Assembly: GCF_047302465.1 (NCBI RefSeq)
Contig: NZ_CP178621.1
Span: 496,001 to 560,000, forward strand
Direction: 5' to 3'
Length of the DNA: 64,000 nucleotides
From: JACMRP01 sp047302465
GTDB taxonomy: Bacteria; Bdellovibrionota; Bdellovibrionia; Bdellovibrionales; Bdellovibrionaceae
Made by a program: the position numbers and the translations under genes. The notes beneath the pieces were generated by a model, which was given only the letters and a program-made list of their open reading frames with translations, did no database searches and was not told the origin of the DNA. How positions within the stretch are numbered: position 1 is the first letter of the stretch; the number at the start of each line of letters is the position of its first letter. Of the stretch, positions 1 to 8,316 are shown one piece after another.

Positions 1-50
1 CGGGACAGATTGAAGAGCACACCTTGAAAGTCAAGGCTGGCGCCATTTAA
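1..50 (+). CDS. 3' end of an unidentified gene (partial)
   Basis: An open frame runs from the window edge (first full codon at base 3) to a TAA at 48-50, encoding GQIEEHTLKVKAGAI. Only 15 residues are visible, so the product cannot be named. The genes that follow are for phospholipid synthesis, so it may belong to the same lipid cluster, but this is inference from position only. Confidence 0.45.
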   Translation, partial: GQIEEHTLKVKAGAI

Positions 51-112
51 TCCTGACGAAAATTCACATTATTTTCCTACCCAATTAGCATCTTAACGCG
101 CAATATACAAAA

Positions 113-841
113 TTGAGTGATTTTGGATTTGATCATCAGGTGGGGCTTCCTTTATGGTGGCTGCCGATGACAGAATACGTAATAGACACTTTAGACAATT
201 TGGATAATTTGGAACTGAAGAAACGATCTGACATTCATTGGGCGCGTAAGATCTGGCACATGTCAGGCGTGTTCGGCATGTTCTTGGCGTATGTTCTTTT
301 GCCTGAAACTGCTTCTAGCATTGTTTTGGCTCTCGCTGTTCTTCTTTTCCTTCCCGTCGATTTCTTAAGACACAGATACCCTGCGTTGAACGACTGGTTG
401 GTGCATGCATTTAAGCCGATCATGCGTACTCACGAAATTCATAAGATTGCCGGTACCACTTACTTGTTAGCGGGTGTTTGTCTGGTTGTCGCTTTCTTCC
501 CTCGTCCGGTAGTGGCGTTGACTTTGTTGTTCTTGGCTTTTGCTGATCCGATTGCTTCTTTCATTGGTATTAAATACGGCAAAGACAAAATCTTCGGTCA
601 TAAATCCATCCAAGGATTCATGGCGGCTTTCGTTGTATGTGCAGTGGCAACGGCGATCTACCTTACGTACTACAACATTATGTTAGACCGCGTGATTGTC
701 GTGAGCTTGTTGGCCGGTTTGATCGGCGCATTAGCAGAGCTTGTTCCTATTGGCAAAATAGACGATAACTTTACCTTGCCGGTTTTAAGCAGCATTGGCC
801 TCTACGCTTTGTTTTATGTATTTGGCCTCTTCGCCGGGTAG
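113..841 (+). CDS. CTP-dependent lipid kinase-like membrane protein (dolichol kinase / DGK1 / phosphatidate cytidylyltransferase fold)
   Basis: A polytopic membrane protein of up to 242 residues with about six hydrophobic segments. The central stretch FADPIASFIGIKYGK followed by K-S-I-QGFMAAF resembles the active region of the SEC59/DGK1/VTE5 group of CTP-dependent lipid kinases, where the D-P-x-A-S and KS-x-x-G motifs are typical. Members phosphorylate dolichol, phytol or diacylglycerol in the membrane. The frame opens with TTG at 113. An ATG at 167 preceded by GGTGG is an alternative and would give 224 residues. pssA follows 29 bases later, so a role in recycling diacylglycerol or a polyprenol for envelope lipids is plausible. 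The substrate cannot be read from sequence. Confidence 0.7.
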   Translation: MSDFGFDHQVGLPLWWLPMTEYVIDTLDNLDNLELKKRSDIHWARKIWHMSGVFGMFLAYVLLPETASSIVLALAVLLFLPVDFLRHRYPALNDWLVHAFKPIMRTHEIHKIAGTTYLLAGVCLVVAFFPRPVVALTLLFLAFADPIASFIGIKYGKDKIFGHKSIQGFMAAFVVCAVATAIYLTYYNIMLDRVIVVSLLAGLIGALAELVPIGKIDDNFTLPVLSSIGLYALFYVFGLFAG

Positions 842-870
842 ACGGGGAATCATCAAAGGATCATTTTTAT

Positions 871-1722
871 ATGGCAGATTATAATACAACTTCTGACAGC
901 TCTGAAACTGGTGGCAAGAAGCTGGCGATTTACATTTACGTATTGCCGAACTTGATGACCACGGGAAACCTTTTCTGCGGTTTCTTTGCAATCATTCAAG
1001 CCTTGAAAAGCAATTTCCTTTTTGCGGCTTACGCGATTGTTGTTGCAGCTGTGTTTGACCTTCTTGATGGTCGTTTAGCGCGTTTGACTCGTTCTACAAG
1101 TAAATTTGGAGCTGAGTACGATTCTTTGTGTGACCTTGTCAGCTTTGGTGTGGCCCCTGGTATTATGCTTTTCCAATGGGCTTTGAATCCATTTGGTCGT
1201 TTAGGATGGGTGGCGTGCTTCTTGTTTGTTACGTGTGGTGCCCTTCGTTTGGCGCGTTTCAACGTTCAAGCCAATATCGTCGAGAAAAATTACTTCCAAG
1301 GTCTGCCAATTCCAATGGCGGCTGGTATCGTAGCTTCTTCCATTCTTGCATTTATGGATTTGGAGCTTGAAGCCAGTGGCAACGTCGGTCTTTTGGTCAT
1401 GACGATTTTGCTAGCATTCGTGATGGTGAGCAACTTCCGCTACCGCAGCTTTAAAGATTTGGATTTGAAAGAGCGTTTGCCATTCCGTTATTTGCTTTTG
1501 GGTGTGGGCGTGATTGTTGTCGTTGCACTTCGTCCAGAAGTAATGCTCTTCGTATTATTCTTCGGTTATGCGATCTTAGGCGCCGTCTTTGGTGTTTTCA
1601 AACTTGGTAAAAATGTCCGCAAGATCCGTCCAAGTGTCTATGCTCCAGCGGCTGTCCATGAAGAGGACCTCGTCGAAGAAGACGAAGAAACTGGAGATAT
1701 GAAAGATGAAAAGAAACCTTAA
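871..1722 (+). CDS. pssA: CDP-diacylglycerol--serine O-phosphatidyltransferase
   Basis: Integral membrane enzyme of 283 residues that joins serine to CDP-diacylglycerol to make phosphatidylserine, the precursor of phosphatidylethanolamine. The CDP-alcohol phosphotransferase signature D-G-x2-A-R-x8-G-x3-D-x3-D is present near residues 65-88 (DGRLARLTRSTSKFGAEYD continuing to SLCD). Several further hydrophobic segments follow, as in the Gram-positive/delta type of PssA. The C-terminal tail is acidic and charged (VHEEDLVEEDEETGD), unusual but harmless-looking. The start ATG has AAAGGA about ten bases upstream. Its end overlaps asd by 17 bases, so the two are probably cotranscribed. Confidence 0.9.
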   Translation: MADYNTTSDSSETGGKKLAIYIYVLPNLMTTGNLFCGFFAIIQALKSNFLFAAYAIVVAAVFDLLDGRLARLTRSTSKFGAEYDSLCDLVSFGVAPGIMLFQWALNPFGRLGWVACFLFVTCGALRLARFNVQANIVEKNYFQGLPIPMAAGIVASSILAFMDLELEASGNVGLLVMTILLAFVMVSNFRYRSFKDLDLKERLPFRYLLLGVGVIVVVALRPEVMLFVLFFGYAILGAVFGVFKLGKNVRKIRPSVYAPAAVHEEDLVEEDEETGDMKDEKKP

Positions 1723-2728
1723 AGTCGGTGTTGTTGGCGCTACCGGAATGGTAGGCCAAACTTTCATGAATATTCTTGAAGAACGTAAGTTCCCAATGGC
1801 GGAACTTCGTCCTTTTGCCAGCGACGCTTCTGCTGGTAAGAAGATTCACGTGCAGGGTCAAGATTGGACTGTTCAGACTTTAAAACCGGGCTGCTTTGAT
1901 GGCTTGGATTTAGTGTTCTTTTCTTCAGGCGATGACATCAGCAAAGAGTGGGCACCACTTGCAGCGAAAGCCGGGGCTTTTGCGATCGATAACTCTGCCG
2001 CTTTCCGTATGGATCCAAGCATTCACTTGGTTGTTCCTGAAGTGAACGGTCATTTGGTGAATTCACAATCAAAACCTCAAGTTATTGCGAATCCAAATTG
2101 TTCCACTATTCAGTTGGTGGTGGCGTTGAAGCCTTTGGCCGACAAATTCGGTTTGGAAGAAGTGCGTGTCAGCTCTTACCAAGCCGTCAGTGGCGCCGGT
2201 ATTGCCGGTTATGATGAGTTACTTGCTCAGACTGCGGATTACAAAAATCCAGAACCAGAAAACGCGACATTCCCGCATCCGATTCTTTTTAACTGCATTC
2301 CGCAAATTGGTTCATTCAATGACGAAGGCTTCTGCAGTGAAGAAGTGAAAATCATGAAAGAGACCCGCAAAATTTTGGGTCTTTCCGATTTGAAAGTATC
2401 GGCCTTTACAGTGCGTATTCCTGCTTTGAATGCTCACAGTGAATCTGTGTGGGTGACTCTGAAGCAAAAAACAGAGCGTGCCCAAATCGTGGAAAGCTTG
2501 AAATCGTTCAACGGAATTGTGTTTCAAGATGAGCCACAAAAATCTGTGTACCCAACACCGCGCAATGTGTCAGGAGAAGATCCTGTTTACGTCGGGCGCC
2601 TTCATAGAGACCCTGAAAACCCTTACCTGTGGCTAATGTGGGTTGTATCCGACAATATCCGCAAAGGGGCAGCCCTCAATGGAATCCAAATCGCGGAGCA
2701 TATTTTTGACATCAAGCCCCAGGCGTGA
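1706..2728 (+). CDS. asd: Aspartate-semialdehyde dehydrogenase
   Basis: Reduces aspartyl phosphate to aspartate semialdehyde with NADPH, the branch point for lysine/diaminopimelate, threonine and methionine. 340 residues, normal length. The N-terminal nucleotide-binding motif GATGMVGQ is at residues 11-18, the catalytic cysteine sits in NPNCSTIQ, and SGAGIAGYDEL is the conserved loop after it. The start lies inside the end of pssA. The partner enzyme aspartokinase (lysC) is also in this window at 22355-23563 but on the other strand and far away, so the pathway is not one operon here. Confidence 0.95.
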   Translation: MKRNLKVGVVGATGMVGQTFMNILEERKFPMAELRPFASDASAGKKIHVQGQDWTVQTLKPGCFDGLDLVFFSSGDDISKEWAPLAAKAGAFAIDNSAAFRMDPSIHLVVPEVNGHLVNSQSKPQVIANPNCSTIQLVVALKPLADKFGLEEVRVSSYQAVSGAGIAGYDELLAQTADYKNPEPENATFPHPILFNCIPQIGSFNDEGFCSEEVKIMKETRKILGLSDLKVSAFTVRIPALNAHSESVWVTLKQKTERAQIVESLKSFNGIVFQDEPQKSVYPTPRNVSGEDPVYVGRLHRDPENPYLWLMWVVSDNIRKGAALNGIQIAEHIFDIKPQA

Positions 2729-2740
2729 TCTCATTAATAT

Positions 2741-4159
2741 GTGGAAGTATCACGGACGATTATTTCAAACATCCTTCTAAGTGCGGTTCTCTTTATTGGG
2801 AGCTATGCGCACGCGCAAACAGCGACACCTACGCCAACAACAACCGCTATGCGGATTGATAATAATGGAGTTGGTGGGGCTTCCGGGTACCGTGTGGGTA
2901 CCGAGGCTTCAGGCACTGTTGCTGCGACTTTACCGACTATTTATGGTGGATTGACCGACTCTGCATGCACTACTACAGACGGAACTTCCACGTGCAACTC
3001 ATGTACAGGGACCGCAGGGTTGGCGGTTTGCAATCACAACTCAATTTATCCGACGCTACTTTTGCAAATCACTATAAGATCCGACACCGCTGCCACTTTT
3101 GGAGGAACGCCGAAAGTTATTTGGAGATTTTCAGACGGCACGGGCGCGAATCTTCCAGAGAACACCCCAAGCTTGCAAGTAGGCCAGCCTTTCACGGTGC
3201 AAATCAGATGGTCGACTTTGTGTAACGCTGCGGGGGCTGGTGGCAACTGTACAACCGCCCTTACTTCTACGAGAACTTTGAATATTGGGATTGATAATAA
3301 TAACGACAATGACTTCGAGGAAAAAGTCGATGTGAATGTCGTTATTAGTTATGCCGATGCCACGATGGCAGCACTTACAGCGACTTGCCCAGTGGGGGCG
3401 ACAACATTGCCGGCGGTGACAGAAGGTATCTGTGACTACACGGTCGCTCGTGGTGACGAGAAGGTTTACATCACGGACTATGCGGCTTCTGGTAACGATC
3501 TGCAAACACCGAGTGCTGCTGTAAAATTTGACCGCGTCGTTTTGTTTTACAAGAATAACGTCGCGGACCCTTCAACCGTGACGAATGCAGACCCATACAT
3601 CCCGTTGAGTCTGACAAACAACGCCCCTAATGAACCGAGTATTTCTGATAACCGTATTACGGGTCTTACCAATGACATCCCTTACTGTTTTGCCTTAGGC
3701 AATATGGACCAAACCGGAAATATTAGCCGTTTTCCACCGGCTGCGGCCTTAGTTGATCCATTGAACGCCACGAAGTTCTGTGCGACACCGGCAGAGGTTG
3801 TGGGTCTTCTTGATGATAAAAGCTGCTTCATCGCAACTGCGACTTTCGGCAGCGCTATGGCGCCAGAGGTACAAACCTTCCGTCAGTTCCGCAACGAATT
3901 CATGTTAACGAATTCTTTCGGAAAATCTTTGGTAAAAGCTTATTACAAATTTGGTCCTGAAGCAGCCGAGTGGATTTCACATAGCGAGTTCTTAAGAACT
4001 CTGAGCGTATGGATGCTGTGGCCGATTCTAATGTTTGTAAAATTAAGTTTGGCATTTGGATTGTTGCCGGCAGCTTTGATGTCTCTTGCAATTGCACTAC
4101 TTTTGAAAAGATCCTTCTCGCACCTTTGGCAAACACGTGTGGCTAAGGGGGATGCGTGA
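2741..4159 (+). CDS. Secreted protein with CFI-box C-terminal domain
   Basis: 472 residues, GTG start. A signal peptide (hydrophobic core then AHAQ) is followed by a Thr/Ala-rich extracytoplasmic region with several cysteine pairs, then from about residue 363 the motif CFIATATFGS, a following F-R-Q-F-R segment, and YYKFGPEAAEWI. Two hydrophobic segments and a short basic tail end the protein. This C-terminal arrangement matches the CFI-box-CTERM family, a tripartite C-terminal module with a conserved cysteine found in envelope proteins of many Gram-negatives. The function is not established. The stop overlaps the next gene's GTG start by four bases (GTGA), so the pair is translationally coupled. 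The body has no domain I can name. Confidence 0.75.
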   Translation: MEVSRTIISNILLSAVLFIGSYAHAQTATPTPTTTAMRIDNNGVGGASGYRVGTEASGTVAATLPTIYGGLTDSACTTTDGTSTCNSCTGTAGLAVCNHNSIYPTLLLQITIRSDTAATFGGTPKVIWRFSDGTGANLPENTPSLQVGQPFTVQIRWSTLCNAAGAGGNCTTALTSTRTLNIGIDNNNDNDFEEKVDVNVVISYADATMAALTATCPVGATTLPAVTEGICDYTVARGDEKVYITDYAASGNDLQTPSAAVKFDRVVLFYKNNVADPSTVTNADPYIPLSLTNNAPNEPSISDNRITGLTNDIPYCFALGNMDQTGNISRFPPAAALVDPLNATKFCATPAEVVGLLDDKSCFIATATFGSAMAPEVQTFRQFRNEFMLTNSFGKSLVKAYYKFGPEAAEWISHSEFLRTLSVWMLWPILMFVKLSLAFGLLPAALMSLAIALLLKRSFSHLWQTRVAKGDA

Positions 4160-5160
4160 TAGGAGCCTTAAAAACTCTGACGGTGATGATGGCCGCTTTC
4201 ATCGCGTTGCAAGCTCAGGCGCAAAACAAAGAAGCTCCTCCGATGGAGCCACCTTATACGAATGACAACGAGTTTGATGCTGTTCTGGGTGAAGACCCGA
4301 TGGCGACGAATCAAGCAATCCCAGTATCCCCAGGTATAGCGCCGACACCGGCTCCTGTGGCACAACCGAAAAAACAAGTGCCAGTTCAGCAAGCTCCAAC
4401 TCAGCAAGCGGATACAACTCCTAGTCACTACGAACCAGTTTGGTCACAGCCCTCTTACAAAAAGGGCGAGCCCCTTGATAAAGGTGTAAAACTCATCAAG
4501 CATCCAGACGCTAAAAAGGGTCTGATGCGTATCGAGCAAGATGGAACTTACGTTTATAAAGTGAAGACCTCTCCGAAATCGCAAACGGGGATCATACGCT
4601 TTGGTCTTATGCAGCCACCAAACATTGTCTCTGCAGATGGAACGACAACTTTCAAAGACATGTACACGGCGGACGATATCTTTACGTTGTTAGTGGATTA
4701 TGAATGGCAACCGTTCTCGAAGTACGGAAAGCTCGGCGTCCAATTGGGCGGCGGCTTCTCGATGACTTCTGGGCACGGGCGTTTCTTAGATGGTACAGAA
4801 GCACTTGAAAGCTATGACTTCGTCACATTACCTCTTAATGCAGGAGTGATTTACCGTTTGGAATATTTCAAGCGCCAATGGGTAGCTCCGTATATTTCAG
4901 CGGGCGGTAGTTATATCGCTGTGGCTGAAATTCGTGACGATGGTAAGAACAATTTCACTGGAACTCCGGCGGCTTACGGTGCGGGTGGTTTGATGTTCAA
5001 TATCACTGCTCTTGATAAGCAAATGGCATTCAACTTGGATGCTGAGTATGGCGTTGGCAACTTGTGGTTGGTCGGCGAGTACCGCTATCAAAAATCCTTC
5101 TCGGAAGATCTTGATTTCACAGGCGGTATCATGAGCCTTGGAATCAGCGCTGACTTCTGA
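4156..5160 (+). CDS. Putative outer-membrane beta-barrel protein, partner of the CFI-box protein
   Basis: 334 residues from GTG 4156. A signal peptide ends near LQAQAQ. It is followed by a low-complexity Pro/Gln/Ala linker (residues ~45-90), and then a region from ~130 with alternating hydrophobic strands and glycines (GVQLGGGF, YISAGGSYIAV, YGAGGLMFNI, LVGEYRYQKS), ending GGIMSLGISADF. A final strand closing with phenylalanine is typical of outer-membrane barrels. No named family was recognised. It is coupled to the upstream CFI-box gene by a four-base overlap, suggesting the two act together at the outer membrane. Confidence 0.6.
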   Translation: MIGALKTLTVMMAAFIALQAQAQNKEAPPMEPPYTNDNEFDAVLGEDPMATNQAIPVSPGIAPTPAPVAQPKKQVPVQQAPTQQADTTPSHYEPVWSQPSYKKGEPLDKGVKLIKHPDAKKGLMRIEQDGTYVYKVKTSPKSQTGIIRFGLMQPPNIVSADGTTTFKDMYTADDIFTLLVDYEWQPFSKYGKLGVQLGGGFSMTSGHGRFLDGTEALESYDFVTLPLNAGVIYRLEYFKRQWVAPYISAGGSYIAVAEIRDDGKNNFTGTPAAYGAGGLMFNITALDKQMAFNLDAEYGVGNLWLVGEYRYQKSFSEDLDFTGGIMSLGISADF

Positions 5161-5173
5161 TACATCCCCCTTC

Positions 5174-5959
5174 ATGCAGAGAATTCGTTTTCTAGTTTCT
5201 TATGACGGCACTGACTTTTGCGGATGGCAAAGGCAGAATCATAGCCCGATCAAAAGTGTGCAGCAGGTCCTTCAGGATGGCTTGGAAGAGGTCTTCCAGG
5301 AAAAAATTACCTTATGTGCAAGCGGCCGAACCGACGCCGGAGTTCATGCTTTGGGACAAGTCTGCCATTTTGACACATCACGTCCTGTTGAGCGTTTAGA
5401 AAACTGGGATATGGCTTGGGCCATGAAACGCCAATTGCCAAGGTCGATTTCCATCAAAAAAGCGTGGTTAGCCCCCCAAGATTTCCACGCGACGTTGTCA
5501 GCGACCCGCAAAACTTACCGTTATCTGATTCATTACAACCCCCGTGAAAGCGCCTTTTTAACCCGTTATGCCCATTGGGTGCGCAAGCCCATCAATGTTG
5601 AGCATTTGCAGGCAAGTTCCCAATTTCTTTTGGGAAAACAAGACTTTAAGAGTTTCCAATCGGCGGGGACACCGGTCAAGACGACGATCCGTTCTATATA
5701 TAAAGCGCAATGGGAGTGGCGACGCTCCGATCTACTGCAATTCACTATCACCGGAAACGGGTTTATGAAGCAGATGGTTCGTAACATCGTTGGCACTCAG
5801 TTGATGTTGGAAAAACAAGGCTTAGCACCTGAAACTCTTCAGGAAATTATTTCTGCCAAACACCGGCCAAAAGCGGGACCGGTGGCGCCGGCCCAGGGTC
5901 TTTATTTAATGCGAGTTTATTATCCTCAAGATCTTGACAATAGGTGCCGCGAAATTTAA
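5174..5959 (+). CDS. truA: tRNA pseudouridine(38-40) synthase TruA
   Basis: Converts uridines 38-40 in the tRNA anticodon arm to pseudouridine. The catalytic aspartate lies in GRTDAGVHALGQ. Other family features are YDGTDFCGWQRQ near the N-terminus and GNGFMKQMVRNIVGT in the C-terminal half. The open frame extends upstream to 5138, but the conserved start MQRIRFLVSYDG begins at ATG 5174, just after the stop of the previous gene; this gives 261 residues, normal for the family. Confidence 0.93.
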   Translation: MQRIRFLVSYDGTDFCGWQRQNHSPIKSVQQVLQDGLEEVFQEKITLCASGRTDAGVHALGQVCHFDTSRPVERLENWDMAWAMKRQLPRSISIKKAWLAPQDFHATLSATRKTYRYLIHYNPRESAFLTRYAHWVRKPINVEHLQASSQFLLGKQDFKSFQSAGTPVKTTIRSIYKAQWEWRRSDLLQFTITGNGFMKQMVRNIVGTQLMLEKQGLAPETLQEIISAKHRPKAGPVAPAQGLYLMRVYYPQDLDNRCREI

Positions 5960-6047
5960 AACATCCCTTCTTGCAATTTTGGGGCAAAAACCGTATCTAG
6001 TGTGCCTCTTTAGCAGGATCGATAGAGATTTTAATTGGAGTCATCAC

Positions 6048-6491
6048 ATGAAGACCTGGAACGCAAAAGCGGATGAAGTTGAAAGAAAATGGCACGTAAT
6101 CGACGCTACCGGAATTAAGGTAGGTCGTTTGGCTACTCACGTAGCTACAATCCTTCGCGGTAAAAATAAGCCTATTTTCACACCAAACGTAGACACTGGA
6201 GATTTCGTAGTTGTTATCAATACTGATAAAGCTGAACTTTCTGGTAACAAAGCAAACGACAAAAAATATTTTAGACACTCTCGTTTCTTCGGATCTTTGA
6301 AAGAGAAGACAGCTGCTCAAATGCAAGTTGAAGATTCTACTTTCATCATTCACGAAGCGGTTCGCGGAATGCTTCCTACAAACAAGCTTTCTCGCCAAGT
6401 GATCTCTAAATTGAAACTTTACACTGGTGGCGAGCATCCACATGCTGCTCAAAAACCACAAGTTTACAACGTTCCGACTGGTCAGAACTAA
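6048..6491 (+). CDS. rplM: 50S ribosomal protein L13
   Basis: Large-subunit protein of about 147 residues. MKTWNAKADEVERKWHVIDATG and VGRLATHVATILRGK are the classical N-terminal L13 sequence, and HPHAAQKPQ is near the C-terminus. The frame is open back to 5934, but ATG 6048 with TTGGAG nine bases before it fits the family start exactly. rpsI follows 15 bases downstream, the usual two-gene operon. Confidence 0.97.
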   Translation: MKTWNAKADEVERKWHVIDATGIKVGRLATHVATILRGKNKPIFTPNVDTGDFVVVINTDKAELSGNKANDKKYFRHSRFFGSLKEKTAAQMQVEDSTFIIHEAVRGMLPTNKLSRQVISKLKLYTGGEHPHAAQKPQVYNVPTGQN

Positions 6492-6506
6492 GAAGGGTCC
6501 GAATAA

Positions 6507-6905
6507 ATGGCAGCAGCAGACAAATTTTACTACGCTACTGGAAGAAGAAAAACGAGCTCAGCACGTGTTTTCTTGAAGCCTGGAAAAGGCAACATCACTG
6601 TTAACGGTAAAAAAGCTAATGATTACCTTAAGAGAATGCAATCTCGCATGGTGATTCTTCAGCCTCTAGATACTACTGGTCAGAACGAAAAGTTCGATAT
6701 CCGCGTAACTGTTTCTGGTGGTGGCGAAAATGGCCAAGCCGGTGCAATCAGACACGGTATCACTCGTGCATTGATCGCTTTCAACCCAGAATTCAAAACA
6801 ATTCTGAAAAAAGCTGGATTCGTTATTCGCGATCCACGTATGGTTGAGAGAAAAAAATACGGAAAAGCGGGCGCTCGTCGTCGTTACCAATACTCAAAAC
6901 GCTAA
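6507..6905 (+). CDS. rpsI: 30S ribosomal protein S9
   Basis: Small-subunit protein of 132 residues whose C-terminal tail reaches the P site. YATGRRKTSSARVFL near the start, GQAGAIRHGITRAL in the middle and the basic ending GARRRYQYSKR are diagnostic. It forms an operon with rplM and ends 27 bases before a strong terminator hairpin. Confidence 0.97.
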   Translation: MAAADKFYYATGRRKTSSARVFLKPGKGNITVNGKKANDYLKRMQSRMVILQPLDTTGQNEKFDIRVTVSGGGENGQAGAIRHGITRALIAFNPEFKTILKKAGFVIRDPRMVERKKYGKAGARRRYQYSKR

Positions 6906-6932
6906 TCTGTATCTTATACGGAATTTGGAAAA

Positions 6933-6961
6933 GGACTTGGGAAACCAAGTCCTTTTTTTTT
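6933..6961 (+). terminator. Rho-independent terminator of rplM-rpsI
   Basis: An eight-pair stem (6933-6940 with 6945-6952) closes a GAAA loop and is followed at once by a run of eight or nine T. It ends the ribosomal protein operon. Confidence 0.92.
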
Positions 6962-6990
6962 GTCCAAAATTCTGGAGAGCTTCGAGCAAG

Positions 6991-7024
6991 AAAAAACCCA
7001 CAAGCCAAGACTTGTGGGTTTTTC
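6991..7024. terminator. Bidirectional terminator between rpsI and the 7058-7450 gene
   Basis: A perfect inverted repeat (AAACCCACAAG, six-base loop, CTTGTGGGTTT) flanked by A-run on the left and T-run on the right. It lies 34 bases beyond the 3' end of the minus-strand gene and can act in either direction. Confidence 0.85.
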
Positions 7025-7057
7025 ATTTGTACTTACTTATTTGAAAGAGAACTTTGA

Positions 7058-7450
7058 TTAAAGCTTTGTGCAATCTAGTGGGTAGACAGCATCGTTAACA
7101 GAAAGAATGCCGGTCCATTTTCCGTTCTCAAGACCCAGGCCTAAAATCCCAGCATCGCGGATCACGCCATCATCACCTTGGCTGTATTGATCACCCAGCA
7201 CAAGTGTTGTTACAGAGCCTGCATCGACTTGCTTTTGAAAGCTGCCCTTTGCGTTTTGCATGAAGAGCTTCGAAGCGCCTTTGTCATTCAAATCCACAGT
7301 GACGTAGTCGACAGCTTCAGAGTCCGAAACGGCTACGTCTACAGTCACTGAAGAAACCTTGCCTGGAACTGTGCACTTAAAGACCGGCACCTGTGCAGCT
7401 TGAGACGACAAGCCTGCTAGTAAGATGAGAGCGAAAACGGATTTGTTCAT
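7058..7450 (-). CDS. Small secreted protein, unknown function
   Basis: 130 residues with a clear signal peptide (MNKSVFALILLAGLSSQAAQ) and a mature part with two cysteines (FKCTVPG and the C-terminal YPLDCTKL) that could form a disulfide joining the ends. The rest is rich in valine, serine and glycine and predicts beta structure. A purine-rich AGGGGG lies about a dozen bases upstream of the ATG. No family recognised. It is a single-gene unit with its own terminator downstream. Confidence 0.7.
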   Translation of the reverse strand: MNKSVFALILLAGLSSQAAQVPVFKCTVPGKVSSVTVDVAVSDSEAVDYVTVDLNDKGASKLFMQNAKGSFQKQVDAGSVTTLVLGDQYSQGDDGVIRDAGILGLGLENGKWTGILSVNDAVYPLDCTKL

Positions 7451-7592
7451 AGAGTAAACCCCCTTTTTATTTTGGGGCAGGCTAGATCAACTCTATAGGG
7501 CGTTCAATCTGGAAGCCTTGACGTTCTCTTCACTCAATCGCGATGGAGCTCTGTTTCAGAGTGAGAATTGCTAATCACCCCATTAGACACCG

Positions 7593-7620
7593 TCAAGTTT
7601 CTACACGCCCTAGCCGAATA
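7593..7620 (+). promoter_or_regulatory. Possible sigma-28 (FliA) type promoter for the 7690 gene
   Basis: TCAAGTTT, a 12-base spacer, then GCCGAATA. The first box matches the enterobacterial FliA -35 (TAAAGTTT) at seven of eight bases, the second matches GCCGATAA at six of eight. The spacer is one longer than usual. It sits 70 bases before the lipoprotein start. Confidence 0.35.
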
Positions 7621-7689
7621 TACTAAGACCAGAGTCGGTATTCCGTTTGCATTGATATTATCGAAGAGAACCTATCTTTTGGGGGACTA

Positions 7690-8304
7690 ATGAAAAGGTA
7701 CGTATTTGCCGGGTTTGCATTTTGCCTCGTTGTGGGCTTTCAAAATTGCAGCCGCAATCAGCTCTCCGATACAAGCGCTACAAACGCACTCAGCAATCCT
7801 GCAGAGGTAACTCCAGCAGAGAAGATTGATGTGTCTCAAACTGAGATTCTGGAAGTGCCAGAGAGTCCTTATTTAGAGGCTCAACTTCAATCCGCTATTC
7901 AGCTATCAAAACCGACTTCGGCATTATCTAGCCACCATTTGGAAATCGACGTGAAAACAGGTGTTGTTCATGTTGTAGACCAAAATAATGAAGTGGTTGC
8001 TGGCGTACAATATTGCCTGTCATCTTCAGACTTGAATGAGCTTCGTACAATTCTTGATACAGCTAAGATTTGCGAAGACAAAGCTGCTGTCGATGAAAGC
8101 TCTCAGTGCACGATGAACTATCGGTTCCCTTACGCGAAATTGCATTTCCCGCAGGCTGAATTGGCTTTAGGGGAGGCTATGAGCGGTTGCCACAAGGGGC
8201 CTGATCTTTGCGGAGACCAAAAAGACATGCTTCAAGGCTTTTTGGCTCACGTACAAAGTGAACTCGCATCTAAGAAATGCGAGTTCCAAGTTGTTCAGAA
8301 ATAA
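7690..8304 (+). CDS. Secreted Cys-containing protein, possible lipoprotein
   Basis: 204 residues. The N-terminus MKRYVFAGFAFCLVVGFQNCSRN has a hydrophobic core followed by cysteine 20, so lipid attachment is possible although G-F-Q-N-C is not a standard lipobox. The mature region has pairs of cysteines (YCLSSSD, ICEDK, QCTMNY, GCHKGPDLCGD, KCEFQ), suggesting disulfides and periplasmic or surface location. No family recognised. It is monocistronic, with a GGGGG purine tract seven bases before the ATG. Confidence 0.7.
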   Translation: MKRYVFAGFAFCLVVGFQNCSRNQLSDTSATNALSNPAEVTPAEKIDVSQTEILEVPESPYLEAQLQSAIQLSKPTSALSSHHLEIDVKTGVVHVVDQNNEVVAGVQYCLSSSDLNELRTILDTAKICEDKAAVDESSQCTMNYRFPYAKLHFPQAELALGEAMSGCHKGPDLCGDQKDMLQGFLAHVQSELASKKCEFQVVQK

Positions 8305-8316
8305 TATCCAAAGAAA

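Noticed and set aside
2739..2780. ATG start at 2739 for the CFI-box gene
   Set aside because: It is in another frame and stops quickly; the GTG at 2741 gives a normal signal peptide.
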